A stretch of DNA of 64,000 nucleotides from Hermatobates lingyangjiaoensis (GCA_026182355.1 JAPFBL010000235.1:541001-605000), one strand, 5' to 3'. Counted from the stretch's first letter, positions 31,718 to 42,569 are shown. Numbers and translations: made by a program. The notes: generated by a model from the sequence alone, not told the origin.

Positions 31718-31776
31718 GTCATTTTTCTCGTGGAACCCTTAGGGACGTAAGCGAACACTGGTTGAGAATCACTGGA
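31718..31776 (-). mobile_element. hAT-like terminus
   Basis: On the minus strand it begins near 31776: CAGTGATTCTCAACCAGTG, then TTCGCTTACGTCCCTAAG and GGTTCCACGAG. This is the classic CAGnGnTTCTCAACC end of hAT elements. The opposite end was not found. Confidence 0.6.
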
Positions 31777-33404
31777 CAAGATAGACATCTCACTAATGAA
31801 CCCTTTTTGCTTGCTCTGCACTTTCTTCTAGATCAGTCTTTCAGATTACCACAAGGCACAAAAGGTTCCACCCTCCCCTCTCCACAATGTTTTTTTTCAT
31901 TCCACTAAGCAACCCTCATAAAGTTCAACTCTCCACCCTCTGTCAGATCAATTCGTTCAAATGGGCCTCTTCACACCTGAGGTCAATTGATTGAGTCAAT
32001 GATTTTGTAACAAAAAACCTTTCGGACTGGAAGTTAATTATAATAAAAAAAAAAAATATAAACTACAGCAAATAAGTTTCCAATAATTTTTATTCCAAAA
32101 CATCTAAAATTACTTATCTCAATCATAACAAAAAAAAAACTCTAAGTTAACAGTTTCAATTTTAAAAAGTTTTTTTAATATATTTAGATTACATCAAAGC
32201 ATTTCATTCAAGTATGAAACACTACAAATTCTTTTTGTAATAATGAATATATATCTCCTTAATTTTTGATGTTAAATGATAACATACTCTGAGTTATTCA
32301 GGCTTCATTTATTACTTAGTAATTAATCCTGAAGAAAGACTGATTAATTGCTAGCTTTATTATTATACTTAAGGGAAGTCTAGTAATGAAACACTGGACT
32401 ATATAAATTTGTCACCAATGCAGCTTTTTTTGCTTGCTTTGGGCATTCTTCAAGATGAATCTTTAATATTCTCAAGATCAGGCACTATTATATACCAGTT
32501 TATATTATTAAATACACACCGATAGTTAAATCAGTTGGTATTATTATCTAATTTGGTTATCTCACCTAATTACCAGACAATTTTTTAAGCCCCACGCCCT
32601 TAATATAGTGATACAAAATCCTTATCATTAAAAAAAAAATCCTTCATGAAAAGTCTAAGATTCCAATACTTTGGTTTGAAAAGTTTTAAAAGAATATGCA
32701 ATCAATGAATATTTAAAATGAACAAAAGACAACTGTAATTGTGAGAAAGAAATGAATACAAATCTAAAATTATGAAAAATAAATAAGGGACTAATAATAC
32801 AATATGTTAAATATAATATTAACGAGAAATTACATGTAACAATAAAAGCTAAAATTTTTATTCAGACATCTCACTTGTTCTCACCTATCTCCTGAAAAAA
32901 TAATTTCAGACATGTGAGAGTTCTCGGGAATTATTGTGGTAATTAGAAGAATATTCCTAGTAAAAATTATGATAAGTTGTGTAAATAAAAACCTATATAT
33001 GGTAAAGTATAATGAGACACAGTTAAAGACTAACTAATTAATCCATGAACACAAAGCCAAAACAACTAATGCAATAGATCTAGGAACGTGATAAAAGAAA
33101 TGTTGTTGAACATAGAGTTTTTAACGTTGTAAAAATGTGTATGTTTATCCAAAGTTGAATATATTACTACAAAATATTCTTATAAAATCAAAAATAAGGA
33201 ATAAAGATAATTAAAAATGTTATAGAGAAAACTTTATAGCACCTGTCCAATTAGAAATTTATTTTTACAACTTTTATTATTGATAATGTCATAACGTCAT
33301 CTAAGCACTAAAAATTCCAAAAAAACTGTAAAAGTATGAGCAACCATTTGACATTTCTTTTATTTTGACATTTATTCACATGTTGGGTCTATACCAACCC
33401 AACC
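31777..33404. other. Intron 1, nothing recognised
   Basis: AT-rich; a pyrimidine-rich patch at 31850-31980 and several poly-A runs. No coding or repeat match. Confidence 0.5.
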
Positions 33405-33505
33405 TGTCAGTTGAGTTTTTGACTCTGACGAAGACCGTTTGTTGTGGTTGAAAGATCTTGAGTTTTTTTTTCCTATTTCATATTGTGGTTTGATCATTGC
33501 ATGTA
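33405..33505 (+). mobile_element. Single right arm of foldback family A
   Basis: TTTTTGACTCTGACGAAGAC, GTGGTTGAAAGATCTTG and GTGGTTTGATCATTGCATG. The hammerhead-like stem is altered (ACCGTTTG...TGTGGTT). Confidence 0.8.
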
Positions 33506-33765
33506 CAGATATTCCTACCTGTTGTTTTTTTTATTACTTTTTCTTTACTTTATAACAATGTTTAGTTGTTACTATAACATTTATTTTTAATTTGTAAATT
33601 TCATTTCATTGGTGAAATAAGATGTTAATTAGCTGATTAATTAATTAGCAATGTTAGTTAACAATAATTTTAAAGAATAAAACTTCTTAAATTAACACAT
33701 ATTTCTTTTTACATAGTGTTAACTATAATAATGCTCTTTATTGTATAATATAATAATACAATCTC

Positions 33766-33825
33766 AGACAGTGCTAATGTCCTAGTAGACGATCCACTAT
33801 CAATTATAAATAAAAAAAATAATAT
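33766..33825 (+). repeat. Short dispersed repeat with A-rich tail, copy 2
   Basis: GACAGTGCTAATGTCC followed by AGTAGACGATCCACTATCAA and an A-rich, ATAAT-repeated tail. Partner of 4415-4487. Confidence 0.55.
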
Positions 33826-34140
33826 AATAAATAATATAATATAATAAAATAATAATAATATAATATTATTAACTATAATAATACTCCTTTATATATCCAT
33901 CAGTAGTTGTATGACATTCCCTTATTATAACCCAGGCATTTAAAAATTTACATCTAAACTACAATAACAAAAATTGAAAAGAAACTCGGTATTTTGATTA
34001 TTTGAAAAAACACATTAACTAAAAAAATCTTTTATTTATTTTTAGTTGTCTAATTTAATAGTGCTCATGTATGCAATCAATGTTATGTTGAGTATCGTTT
34101 AATTTTTTCAAAGACATATGTAGTATTTAAAAAGACTTTA

Positions 34141-34200
34141 AAATTTTACAGCAGCTTCTGCATTGACTAAACTTTTGCTGGTAGCCTCCTGTTTGCGTAC
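34141..34200 (-). mobile_element. Penelope-like N-terminal fragment
   Basis: Twenty clean codons: VRKQEATSKSLVNAEAAVKF, homologous to VRKIEAISKKVVNAEAAAYF at 28210. A possible CTGAAGATGG word lies at 34286-34295, too degenerate to call. Confidence 0.65.
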
Positions 34201-35161
34201 TAACCTAGGTTAGATTAGTTACTTATACTAGCCCGGGTTGCTTAACTGTTTTTCTACAGTATGCTTGATCTCCCTTTCTCTTTTCTCCTGAAGATGGATT
34301 TCCCAAAAATTTGAGTTTTTTTTTTTTGAGGGTAACTGTAGCACTGCATCTGAAAAACAAAACTATTGTTTTGTTTATAGCTTCAACAGAAATTTGACCT
34401 TGTGTGTTCCTTTATTCTATGTTTTACCCTTCTACTGTGTTGAACTCGTATTGTGTCCAATTTGGATCGTCTTTCATATTTTATAGTTAATTTAAAAGAA
34501 TACCTTTAGAATACGATTAAATTGTTACATAAAGACAATAAAGCTTTCTTTTATACTGACTAACGAATTAAAAACCGAAAAAAGTAGATTTTGGACTACG
34601 ATAGTGCCATGTTAAATAGTCTCAGATTGCCATACTTCTTTCTCTTCAGCGATAGTCCAAGGCTGTTTAATGCCTTTTCATGCTTATTTTGATGATTTTG
34701 TAACAGATTTTTGATGATTTTCAAAGGTATTTATGAGGTAAATATGTAAAAATGATAAGAAGTAATGATAAAGTTACCTTTACTTATTCCAAGTCTATTA
34801 AAAGACTAAATTTGGTTCTCCAATCATGCAAAAAATTGCTTTCGATTATTGTATGATGCATTTAGGAAGAAATGCAATAGTATGAACTAAATATATAAAA
34901 AAAAATCTTAAATTTTTAATTCCCAGCTGTGAGTAAAATAAAAATTCCAATGGAAATTATGTCATTTAAGTTGTCCGACAAAATACTGGATAGGAATATT
35001 AAAGCTGCTCAGGGCTATGGCTTTAGTTATAACCCGTATGATAAGGGGATTAATAATGTTGAATAAACAGTTTTTGAAAACAAAATAAATTATGAAGACT
35101 AAGTATCTATGTTCAGAGGGGATATTTATGGACCTATTAACGAAGAGCATATCCCTATATG
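34201..35161. other. Intron 1, nothing recognised
   Basis: AT-rich; no supported feature. CTAACCTAGGTTAG at 34200-34213 is a small palindrome. Confidence 0.5.
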
Positions 35162-35169
35162 CCCTAGAA

Positions 35170-35650
35170 CAGCGGTGCTCACACATTCCCTATATGGGAG
35201 CTAAGCTACTTATGAAATTAATAATTCACAATCATCTATCCACTGTATTTATTTAAAAATATATTGAAGATTCTTACAATTTATGATGATATATGTAATG
35301 TTTCATCGTAAAGAAACCTTCTCTTCTCATTTCATATAAATGTGACAAGTTTTTTTCTTCTTATCCGATTCACTTTCCCCACAAATTTTTATACATTTTT
35401 TTTATTATAAAAGAAAAAAAAAATAAAAATGAAGAGTAAGAGGCGACGTAATGCCAATCTTATTAGCTTTATTGCACTTGGGTCACTTTTACCGTTACGC
35501 AGTGTATCAAAATTCATTTGACTGGTAATCCTATATATCAATCAGTAGCGGAATGTACTCTAGACTGATGTTAATTTATTTCATGTCATGCGATCTACCA
35601 ATAATATTTTAGTGGTTGACTGGTAGATCGTGATTGACGTCAATCTTTAA
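35170..35650 (-). mobile_element. hAT-like MITE with 8-bp target duplication
   Basis: The left end, CAGCGGTGCTCACACATTCC, matches the complement of the right end of the MITE at 59405-59806. The right end complement (GACGTCAATCACGATCTACC, then ATTGGTAGATCGCAT) matches that element's left end. Flanks are CCCTAGAA (35162-35169) and CTCTAGAA (35651-35658), one mismatch, with TA in the middle. The outermost bases of the right end are worn. Confidence 0.75.
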
Positions 35651-35908
35651 CTCTAGAAGGTCAACTTTATCCTATAAGAAATTGATAATGATTACAACAA
35701 ACAAATATAAGTATGTGATACTATTAAATAAAAAATATTACATCAAAAACATGAAAGAAGTAATTCATGATAAATAAAATTATGATCTTTTGACAAAGAA
35801 ATCTTTAGGAAATATAAACTACTTTTAACAAAAAAATAAAATTAAATTTAAAAAATAAGAAAGAATTAAAACCGTTTTATTGTTAAACCTCTTTTCATTA
35901 CCCTATAT

Positions 35909-36138
35909 GATCAAATTAAAATATGAAATTGGAAAACAAGACTAAGAACTTTCAACCGTAACAAGCGGTCTTCGTCAGAGTCAAAAACCCAACTGAGTTC
36001 AGTTCAGTTTAGTTCAGTTGGGTTTATGTCTCTGACGAAGACCGCTTGTTACGGTTGAAAGATCTTAGTCTTGTTTTCCCATATCATATTGTGGTTTGAT
36101 CATTGATTGTTATTTCATGTGTTTATGTGAATCTTTTT
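35909..36138. mobile_element. Foldback family A with 12-bp target duplication
   Basis: Bounded by ATTACCCTATAT at 35897-35908 and 36139-36150. The left arm starts within the family at GATCAAATTAAAATATG; the right arm is complete through TATGTGAATCTTTT. The centre is a GTTCAGTT-rich stretch. The core CTCTGACGAAGACCGC and GTTACGGTTGAAAG is intact. Confidence 0.9.
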
Positions 36139-36239
36139 ATTACCCTATATGTATTGGTTTGTACTCATAAAAAAATAAGCACCCTGTTGGGCTTATATTA
36201 ATCAGTTCCTTAAAGTCAGTAGTTTCAAACGTTCCTCAT

Positions 36240-37410
36240 ATGGTTAGTCTGCATAATAATTTCTTAGTTGGCTACATTTCTAATTCATATGCTAGGAATA
36301 ATACTGACTTTTTTAATAAATTGCAGATGTACCAATTAAAAGTTGAAAGCTTAATAGTTTTAATGTTAAGGCAGTCTTCAGTAATGCCTTTTCTGTCGAT
36401 TTACTTTAAGGTACAAGAATTAAAAAGTATTAGGTTCTATTTACCTGTTTTCATTCATATCTTTGTTAACCTTAACAAAATGTATGATTTAAATTGTTGC
36501 TTCACATTCAATGGATAATATTGCAAAAAAAAAAGGTTCACCAATGTTGCCTTAGTTCTGTATTAATTAATATTTATCTGGAGTTTTTTTAATCTAAAAT
36601 GGAATAATATTATGCTCACTAGAAATAAATGTTTTTAACATGTTGATGATGTCCTTTGTGTATGGTCCATAAAGAAAATAACGCATTTCTTAGTAGCTGT
36701 ATAAGTAGCTATTATTTAGATTCTAGTATAAAATTCACTAATGAGACTGGTAGTGAGGAGCTTTGCTCTTTTTGGATGTTCTTTTGCAGAGGATGGGAGA
36801 ATGGATTGGAGTTTGGTGTTTATACAAAGCCCACTTCATTGGCTTCTTATATTCATTATTATCCTACCCACTCCACTTCTATCAAAAGGCCTATGTTCAA
36901 AGGGGGTGTTTATGAGAGCTTTTATGATCTGTTTGTGAGGAGTATTTTCAACAAAAGAAATTGAACAATCTACTCTGTTGCTGGAAACTTGAAGTATCTT
37001 GAACTATTCATTAATTAAATAAAGAAACAGGTTAAAAGGAAGTTAACTAATGAAGCAGAAGAGAAATAACTCTACCCAATTACATATAGTTCCTTTCAGT
37101 CATACACCAGTTGGCTTCCTTCCAAAACGAGTTTGATTATTACTACTGTGTGCAAGAATGGTGTAAATATAAACAGTTGCCTAGCAAATTATTCACTGAG
37201 TAGTAATTAAGGGTGTATTTATTCAATTGCTTGCCATAATTACAGGTTTAAGCATTACGGACAAACGAATAAAAGTCTGAAAACACATATTAAAAGCAGC
37301 CAAATACCTAATAATAGTAAATTTAAATATTCTATGAATCATGACGAAGCTAAATTTTCATTAATGAAAAGTCCAGCATTAAGCAATATATTATTGAGTG
37401 CTACCTCATA
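36240..37410 (+). mobile_element. Decayed Penelope-like element with RT and GIY-YIG parts
   Basis: The longest PLE body here, broken by frameshifts and stops. 36240-36518 reads VPHMVSLHNNFLVGYISNSY and VESLIVLMLRQ, resembling the RT region before motif A or B. At about 36638-36700 the catalytic motif C reads HVDDVLCVWSIKK, with His in place of the usual Tyr or Phe. Then come SSIKFTNETGSEE and FGVYTKPTSLASYIHYYPTH, the PLE thumb region. At 37210-37400 a decayed GIY-YIG domain follows: GCIYSIACHNYRFKHYGQTN, then KSLKTHIKSSQ and KYSMNHDEAKFS. It gives the PLE order RT then GIY-YIG. Confidence 0.85.
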
Positions 37411-37909
37411 AAGAATAATTGGACAACTTGATTAACATAAGCACTGTTTTTCTAAAAATGGATGACCATTTGGTAAAGAAATCTAAACAAGATTATTTTT
37501 TATTTGTTAAAGTTTTTTAACACTAAGATTAAGATGAAATAATTGAGAATATAAGTTTTCATTTATAAATTCATTTTTTTCTTTTTATAAATTTTGATGT
37601 ATTAAACACATAAAACGTAAAAGTAATTACGACTTTAAAAACTCATTTTGTTATAATACTTTTAATTTTTTTTTATTTCCTATTTTTACACCCTCGAAAT
37701 GCCACCTTCTGGTATGTCCCTCCCCCCTCCTTCTTACACCACTGATTATGATAGTGGTAAAATTAATGATTATTATGATTCAAAGTACCTACTATATTTT
37801 TCAAATAATATAATTATCCAATATTGAGTTGTTTACTACTGTAATTGATACATTATAAGAGGATTAATAAAAATACTTTTATTAAAATGAAGAAAGTAAT
37901 TTATTTTAC
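37411..37909. other. Intron 1, 5' end
   Basis: AT-rich, with a C-rich patch at 37715-37740. Nothing recognised; it leads into the exon 1 donor GTAAAA at 37904-37909. Confidence 0.5.
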
Positions 37910-38078
37910 CTGTCATGGTGAAAATTCCGACGAAGAGGCCTATACTTCTACCAGCAAGCATGACCTCTTCTTCGGAGTCATTATTGGCCTCTTTCTTCCT
38001 TGCTGCCCATATCCCAACACCAAGGATCAGCAAGTAGAAGAGAACCACTGAGACAACTCCTGCGATGTTTATCATCGT
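37910..38078 (-). CDS. SLC5A7: Choline transporter start-codon exon
   Basis: The ATG is at 38073-38075 and the exon ends at 37910 before GTAAAA (phase 1). It encodes residues 1-55: [39 protein letters not shown] and [16 protein letters not shown]. It matches the human start FYLLIFLVGIWAAWK and GLLVGGFTMT. TTTTTTCAG lies just before ACG-ATG, so I place an acceptor at 38079-38081 and expect a non-coding exon farther upstream. The gene as seen spans 38078 to below 259. Introns are about 11.9 kb, 11.6 kb, 76 bases, 13.3 kb and 93 bases. About 70 bases of this boundary recur inverted at 16550-16622. Confidence 0.96.
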
Positions 38079-38244
38079 CTGAAAAAATCAAAAATCAACA
38101 TTATTTCATATATAATCAATTAATATATCTAAAACATTTTATGATTTACATAACAAATAAATCTGAGGTCAACGTAATAAACTTGAGATATTGAAACTAG
38201 TACGTGAAGGTCAGAGAGAGATTTTTTTATTTGTAAGGATCCGT

Positions 38245-38350
38245 TTACGTGAAAATCGGTTTACGTAGTGCAGGGCTCAGAATTAAGCCAGAATACCAAG
38301 TAAAACACCCTATTTTCAACAAGGTCAATGACCTGGAACCGTTTATGACA

Positions 38351-38385
<35 letters not shown>
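38245..38385 (-). repeat. Short interspersed repeat next to the start exon
   Basis: On the minus strand: AAACGGTTCCAGGTCATTG, AATAGGGTGTTTTACTTGG, TATTCTGGCTTAATTCTGAG and CCCTGCACTACGTAAAC, matching the repeat copies at 16128 and 16276. Flanked by (AAT)n at 38350-38384. Part of the inverted duplication described at 16276-16622. Confidence 0.7.
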
Positions 38386-38569
38386 TGCCATTTATTTCAC
38401 AAGAAATTACTTGTTAATAAAAAACATATTTAATTTGATAAAATTACAAATATATCTGTTACAATAGGTTTCTTTTTTCAATTATGAAACTAGACCAAGT
38501 TTTGGGCATAGACCTCTCTCAACTCCGTCCATTTTCTCCTTTCTCGAGAGACTCTGAACCTGTCTCTCG

Positions 38570-38687
38570 GTTCAGTTTATATATATATATATTATATATA
38601 TTTAATATATATTTAATTATATATTTATATATATATTTATATATATATTTAATTATATATTTAATTATATATTTATATATATATTAA
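38570..38687. repeat. TATATATTTAA minisatellite-like tract
   Basis: TA runs separated by TTTAAT and TTTA blocks at quasi-regular spacing; directly precedes a Penelope-like C-terminus. Confidence 0.85.
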
Positions 38688-38872
38688 AGAAAATTAATGA
38701 TCCAGCCAGACTGCAAATATATGAAGCCATGAAAATCATGAAGCACAACCCATTAATTAATCGTCAACACACGGGGGTTTCACGCACACTGCAGCTACTA
38801 GGGGACCAACCACCAGCTACTCGCCAAGCCGACACTCAGTCACCGCCCAGTATTCAGACCAGCAACACCTAA
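38688..38872 (+). mobile_element. Penelope-like element, C-terminus of GIY-YIG protein
   Basis: After the TA tract the frame reads INDPARLQIYEAMKIMKHNP and LINRQHTGVSRTLQLLGDQ, ending in a stop at about 38870. RLQIYEAxxI...P.IN.Q.TG..RTL.L is the typical end of GIY-YIG PLE proteins. A family C foldback (38992) follows 120 bases later, as a 3' pLTR would. Confidence 0.75.
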
Positions 38873-38969
38873 GATATGTATATGAGACAAAATGTCGTAG
38901 GAAGAATCAGAATGAAGAAAAATAAGCTCTGACACCTCCTAGATTATATAAAGAAGAGTAAATAAATAA

Positions 38970-38991
38970 ATATATATATATATATATATAT
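38970..38991. repeat. (TA)n microsatellite
   Basis: TA run between the Penelope-like C-terminus and the family C foldback. Confidence 0.9.
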
Positions 38992-39250
38992 AATAATTAA
39001 ATGAAACGGTCCAACGGTCTTTTGAATAAAATCCAATTAAAAAAAGATAGCACACAGATAGACACAGGAATAACTCATTTTATATTTCGACCATCGTCGT
39101 CATCAGGGATGACGCAGGGTAGTCGCAGCTCTGCCTTCCTGCGGGACTCTTGCCTCCTGATGAGGACGATGGTCGAAATATAGAAGTGAGTTATTCACTT
39201 CTATTTATATTTTCAATGTGTCTATCTGTGTGCTATCTTTTTTGAATTGG

Positions 39251-39255
<5 letters not shown>
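38992..39255. mobile_element. Foldback family C
   Basis: The left arm (AAAAAAGATAGCACACAGATAG onward) and the right arm (complement at 39215-39255) enclose a centre with GCAGCTCTGCCTTCCTGCG. The right arm has CTGATGA, one G, stem GAC/GTC around GATG, then GAAAT at 39157-39179. Family C shares the outer words TTAAATGAAACG with family B. Confidence 0.85.
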
Positions 39256-39285
<30 letters not shown>

Positions 39286-39410
39286 AAATGATCAAACCAG
39301 AATATATCACACCAAAGTACTTCCCATTTCATATTGTGATTTGATCATTGATTATTATTTTACTTGTTTATGTGAAATCTTGTTATATATATATATATAT
39401 ATATATATAA
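39256..39410 (+). mobile_element. TA tracts around a family A arm
   Basis: TA tracts at 39256-39281 and 39384-39409 enclose a decayed family A remnant: ATGATCAAACCAGAATATA, then CATATTGTGATTTGATCATT and TATGTGAAATCTTG. Confidence 0.75.
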
Positions 39411-39663
39411 TGTTTCACAGTAAACTACAGTCACAGGATAAAGATACAAACACAATAACATTCTCTAATTTTCGTTGGAACCGTCATCAGGTGAGTTGAG
39501 ATAGTCTCCAACCGTCGCTTCGCTAGTATGGTTGGTGTCCCATCTCAATTCTCCTGATGACGATTTAACCAAAAGTTAGAGACTGTAAGTGTGTTTGTAT
39601 CTTTATTCTGAGTCTATAGTTTACTGAAACGTTTTTTGTTCTTTGTAGATCGTTTTCCTGTTG
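39411..39663. mobile_element. Foldback family E
   Basis: Left arm GTTTCACAGTAAACTACAGTC to GGAACCGTCATCAGG; right arm CTCCTGATGACGATTTAACC to AGTTTACTGAAACG, about 90 bases each. The centre includes AACCGTCGCTTCGC. The right arm continues with TTCTTTGTAGATCGTTTTCC, which has no partner on the left. A second copy is at 53146-53422. Confidence 0.85.
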
Positions 39664-39689
39664 ACTATATATATATATATATAGTATTT

Positions 39690-40549
39690 TCAAATATAAA
39701 AAATTAATTATTGTTATTATATTTTCCTTATTTTTTTTAACATATTTTTTGTGTAAACATAAAATAGAGTATATGTTATAGTTTAACGTATGAACGTTCA
39801 TTAATTAATCTCAATTTACTATTTTAAAAAATGAAGTACATTGAACCATATTGAAAATTTTCTCTCACAGCATCTGCTAAATAAAGAACTATCTGTTCAA
39901 AAAGCGTCCTTTTTATACAAGATTTCTTTATGCTCCAATAATTCCCTTATTTTTTAAAGATGTGTTAATAGCAAATAGTAACTAATTATTTAAATAGAAA
40001 ATTATAGTTATAAACTAGTAATAAAATGTTGTAAATAATGTTATAAACATTGAACTTATAACAAGTAGACCTTTAATAATTAAGCAATACAAATTTTTAT
40101 TTACGACAATATATTTAATAAACATTATATTTTAAATTTATAACCTCAGTAATAAAAACCGTCTTTTTTTAAATTTTTTCAGTTTAATTCAACAAAAATT
40201 TTAAAAAAATGTTTAATTTTTAGTTTTTTACTGACAATACGATTTTATTATGTATAAATATTTATATGCATATAAAAATATCATATGAATTTTTTAATAC
40301 TAGTAATTATAAAACCATGAAATTAAAAAATCTCCTTTTCATAAAGGAACAGTGACATTAAATGAATCCTCTGATTTTTGTAACTTGAAATGAGGAAGTT
40401 AAGTGATAAATTTGGAAAAAATTGCTTTTGAGTTACATTTTTATACTCTGAAGTTAATGAAATGCATTAATTCCAAATAAATACAGCATTTAAAATAAAC
40501 ATATTACTTAAGTTATACATTATTATAGACTTATTTGATAAATGATCAC
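39690..40549. other. Upstream DNA, nothing recognised
   Basis: Extremely AT-rich; no feature. Confidence 0.5.
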
Positions 40550-40800
40550 CTCGCATAGAGTCGTTTTTTCAACGATCGGTGCCATTTTCAGAGCGACTTT
40601 GGGGCCACGTACTATGAACAACTGACTGGAGGCTAAAGTTTCTGAGGTCAACTGATTTGACATTCGGAGATTCATTCCCATTAGGCTTCCTTACTGACTT
40701 GTTATACACAATACAAGGAAGTTCTGTGGATTAACAAGTACTGTTTCGGAAAACAGTGCAAGTGTCGCTATTGCAGTATTGTAATAAATCTTGATATTAG
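40550..40800 (-). other. GC-richer block upstream of the start exon, unidentified
   Basis: About 250 bases clearly less AT-rich than their surroundings, 2.5 kb upstream of the acceptor at 38078. It could hold the 5' untranslated exon or promoter of the transporter, or be an unrelated repeat. No conserved signal decides this; recorded as a candidate only. Confidence 0.25.
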
Positions 40801-40915
40801 GGTATAAAGTAATTATAGAATAAAATCATCATTTTTATAAGACTTTTTGATATAATAACTTATTCTTTATTTTTTTCTTTACTTTTTAATAATAAAAAGT
40901 AAATAATTACACAAA

Positions 40916-40921
<6 letters not shown>

Positions 40922-40963
<42 letters not shown>
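40922..40963. repeat. (TA)n microsatellite
   Basis: TA tract leading into the first of three family A foldbacks. Confidence 0.95.
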
Positions 40964-40967
<4 letters not shown>

Positions 40968-41188
40968 GATTTCACATAAACACGTGAAACAACAATCAAT
41001 GATCAAACCACAATAAGAAATGGGAAAACAAGACTAAGATCTTTCAACCGTAACAAGCGGTCTTCGTCAGAGTCAAAAACCCAACTGAGGGGTCAAAACT
41101 CAGTTGGGTTTTTGACTCTGACGAAGACCGCTTGTTACGGTTGAAAGATCTTAGTCTTGTTTTCCCATTTCTTATTGTGGTTTGATCA
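40964..41188. mobile_element. Foldback family A, first of three in a row
   Basis: Complete left arm from AAAAAGATTTCACATAAAC; right arm to TTTGATCA, then TA. Core with stem GACCG/CGGTT intact in the right arm. Confidence 0.9.
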
Positions 41189-41202
41189 TATATATATATA
41201 TA

Positions 41203-41356
41203 AAGATTTCACATAAACACGTGAAATAACAATCAATGATCAAACCACAATAAGAAAATGGGAAAACAAGACTAAGATCATTCAACCGTAACAAGTGGTC
41301 TTCGTCAGAGTCAAAAACCCAACTGAGTTTTTTCTTATTGTGGATTGATCATTGAT
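41203..41356. mobile_element. Foldback family A, second of three, right arm mostly deleted
   Basis: Complete left arm (AAAGATTTCACATAAACACG to CTTCGTCAGAGTC), then only TTCTTATTGTGGATTGATC remains of the right arm. A short TA tract separates it from the next copy. Confidence 0.85.
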
Positions 41357-41370
41357 ATACATATATATAT

Positions 41371-41569
41371 ATCAATGATCAAACAACAATAAGAAAATGG
41401 GAAAACAAGACTAAGATCTTTCAACCGTAACAAGCGGTCTTCGTCAGAGTCAAAAACCCAACTGACTCTGACGAAGACCGCTTGTTACGGTTGAAAGATC
41501 TTAGTCTTATTTTCCCATTTTCTTATTGTGGTTTGATCATTGATTGTTATTTCACGTGTTTATGTGAAA

Positions 41570-41574
<5 letters not shown>
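41371..41574. mobile_element. Foldback family A, third of three
   Basis: Left arm from ATCAATGATCAAACAAC; right arm complete to TATGTGAAAGCTTT. The centre is very short (CCCAACTGACTCTGACG), close to a perfect palindrome. Confidence 0.9.

Positions 41575-41613
<39 letters not shown>
41575..41613. repeat. (TA)n microsatellite
   Basis: TA tract between the third foldback and the Penelope-like coding fragment at 41628. Confidence 0.95.
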
Positions 41614-41617
<4 letters not shown>

Positions 41618-41627
41618 TGCTAGCCTC

Positions 41628-42100
41628 ACATATGTTAAAGGTTTATCAGAACAACTAAACAGAACAATAAAAGCTAATACAAACTGCAAAATAGCGTACA
41701 AAAATACTAAAACACTCAATAATACAGTTTTTCAAAACTAAAATCCATCATACATAACCATAAAAAAAGGAATATAGTATACCAAATTAACTGCACAAAT
41801 TGCAACATGACATATATAGGACAAACCAGTCAGTACTTAGGAAATAGATTGGCACAACACAAAACGGACATTAAGAAAAAGAATATTGCATGTGCCTTAG
41901 CAAAACATGCCCTCTCTTTAAATCACACTTTTGACCTTACAAATTTCAAAATCATTGACATGGAGCAGGACCTGGGAAAAGAATAATAAAAGAAATGATA
42001 CACATACAGAAAACTCCTAACACCTGTAATTCGAGGTCTGATATTGAAAAGTTTAGCCATATTTATACAAACATTCTTTCCCATCACCAGTTACAATAAC
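41628..42100 (+). mobile_element. Penelope-like element with good GIY-YIG motif
   Basis: Reads LTYVKGLSEQLNRTIKANTN and CKIAYKNTKTLNN, the linker before the endonuclease. After a frame change near 41735 comes GIVYQINCTNCNMTYIGQTS, with CxxC and an intact GIY (GIVY) and YIGQT, then RLAQHKTDIKKKNIACALAK and HTFDLTNFKIIDMEQ. A second frame change near 41980 leads to KEMIHIQKTPNTCNSRSDIE and a tail. Motifs are better kept than in the other PLE fragments. The RT part is missing; the fragment begins next to a TA tract. Confidence 0.9.
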
Positions 42101-42460
42101 AATAGTAAATCATTCTAACATGGATGATAACCTTAAGTCATAAACTAACCTTTCTTTATGTAACCTTCACATGTTCACCCGCCCTGTTTTGTTGAAATGA
42201 TAGATGAATATAACAAAGCAGTGTTTTTCGTACTTATAATCAATTAATTCTCATGTAACTTAAATAACCATTAGCACACTTTCTAAGGTAAAACTAATTT
42301 CCTTTTGTCTGATACTTTGAAATAGATGTGTACTCAACAACTCTGATTATAAAATAACCTTTTGTATGTATCTGTTGGTCTCAAAAATTTGTGTTAGTTC
42401 TCTGTGTGAGTTGTAGATTGTTTTGGTAAATGTATTATAGTTCTTACTCTAATTTTAGCC

Positions 42461-42489
42461 CTGAAGATGGTGTACAAATACATCGAAAC
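42461..42489 (+). promoter_or_regulatory. Hammerhead-ribozyme-like core downstream of the Penelope fragment
   Basis: CTGAAGA, one T, stem GGTGTA/TACATC (6 pairs, one of them G-U) with loop CAAA, then GAAAC. GTCGG follows. It sits about 360 bases after the PLE protein, where a 3' pLTR is expected. PLE pLTRs are known to carry hammerhead ribozymes; cleavage here is inferred, not shown. Confidence 0.6.
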
Positions 42490-42569
42490 GTCGGTCTAGG
42501 AAGGAGTTTATTTTCTTTTATTTGACCTAGCCCTCAATAACAAAACATAGAATAGAATAGAAGAGGTCA

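Noticed and set aside
38482..38570. Additional transporter exon or promoter just upstream of the start exon
   Set aside because: The GC-richer stretch before the TA tract lacks donor signals in a useful place and has no coding similarity.
38484..38687. Frames rich in Ile-Tyr (also at 28147, 39218, 44187, 45314 and others)
   Set aside because: These are translations of TA tracts. Only the pieces that precede the tract and match the Penelope N-terminal block were kept.
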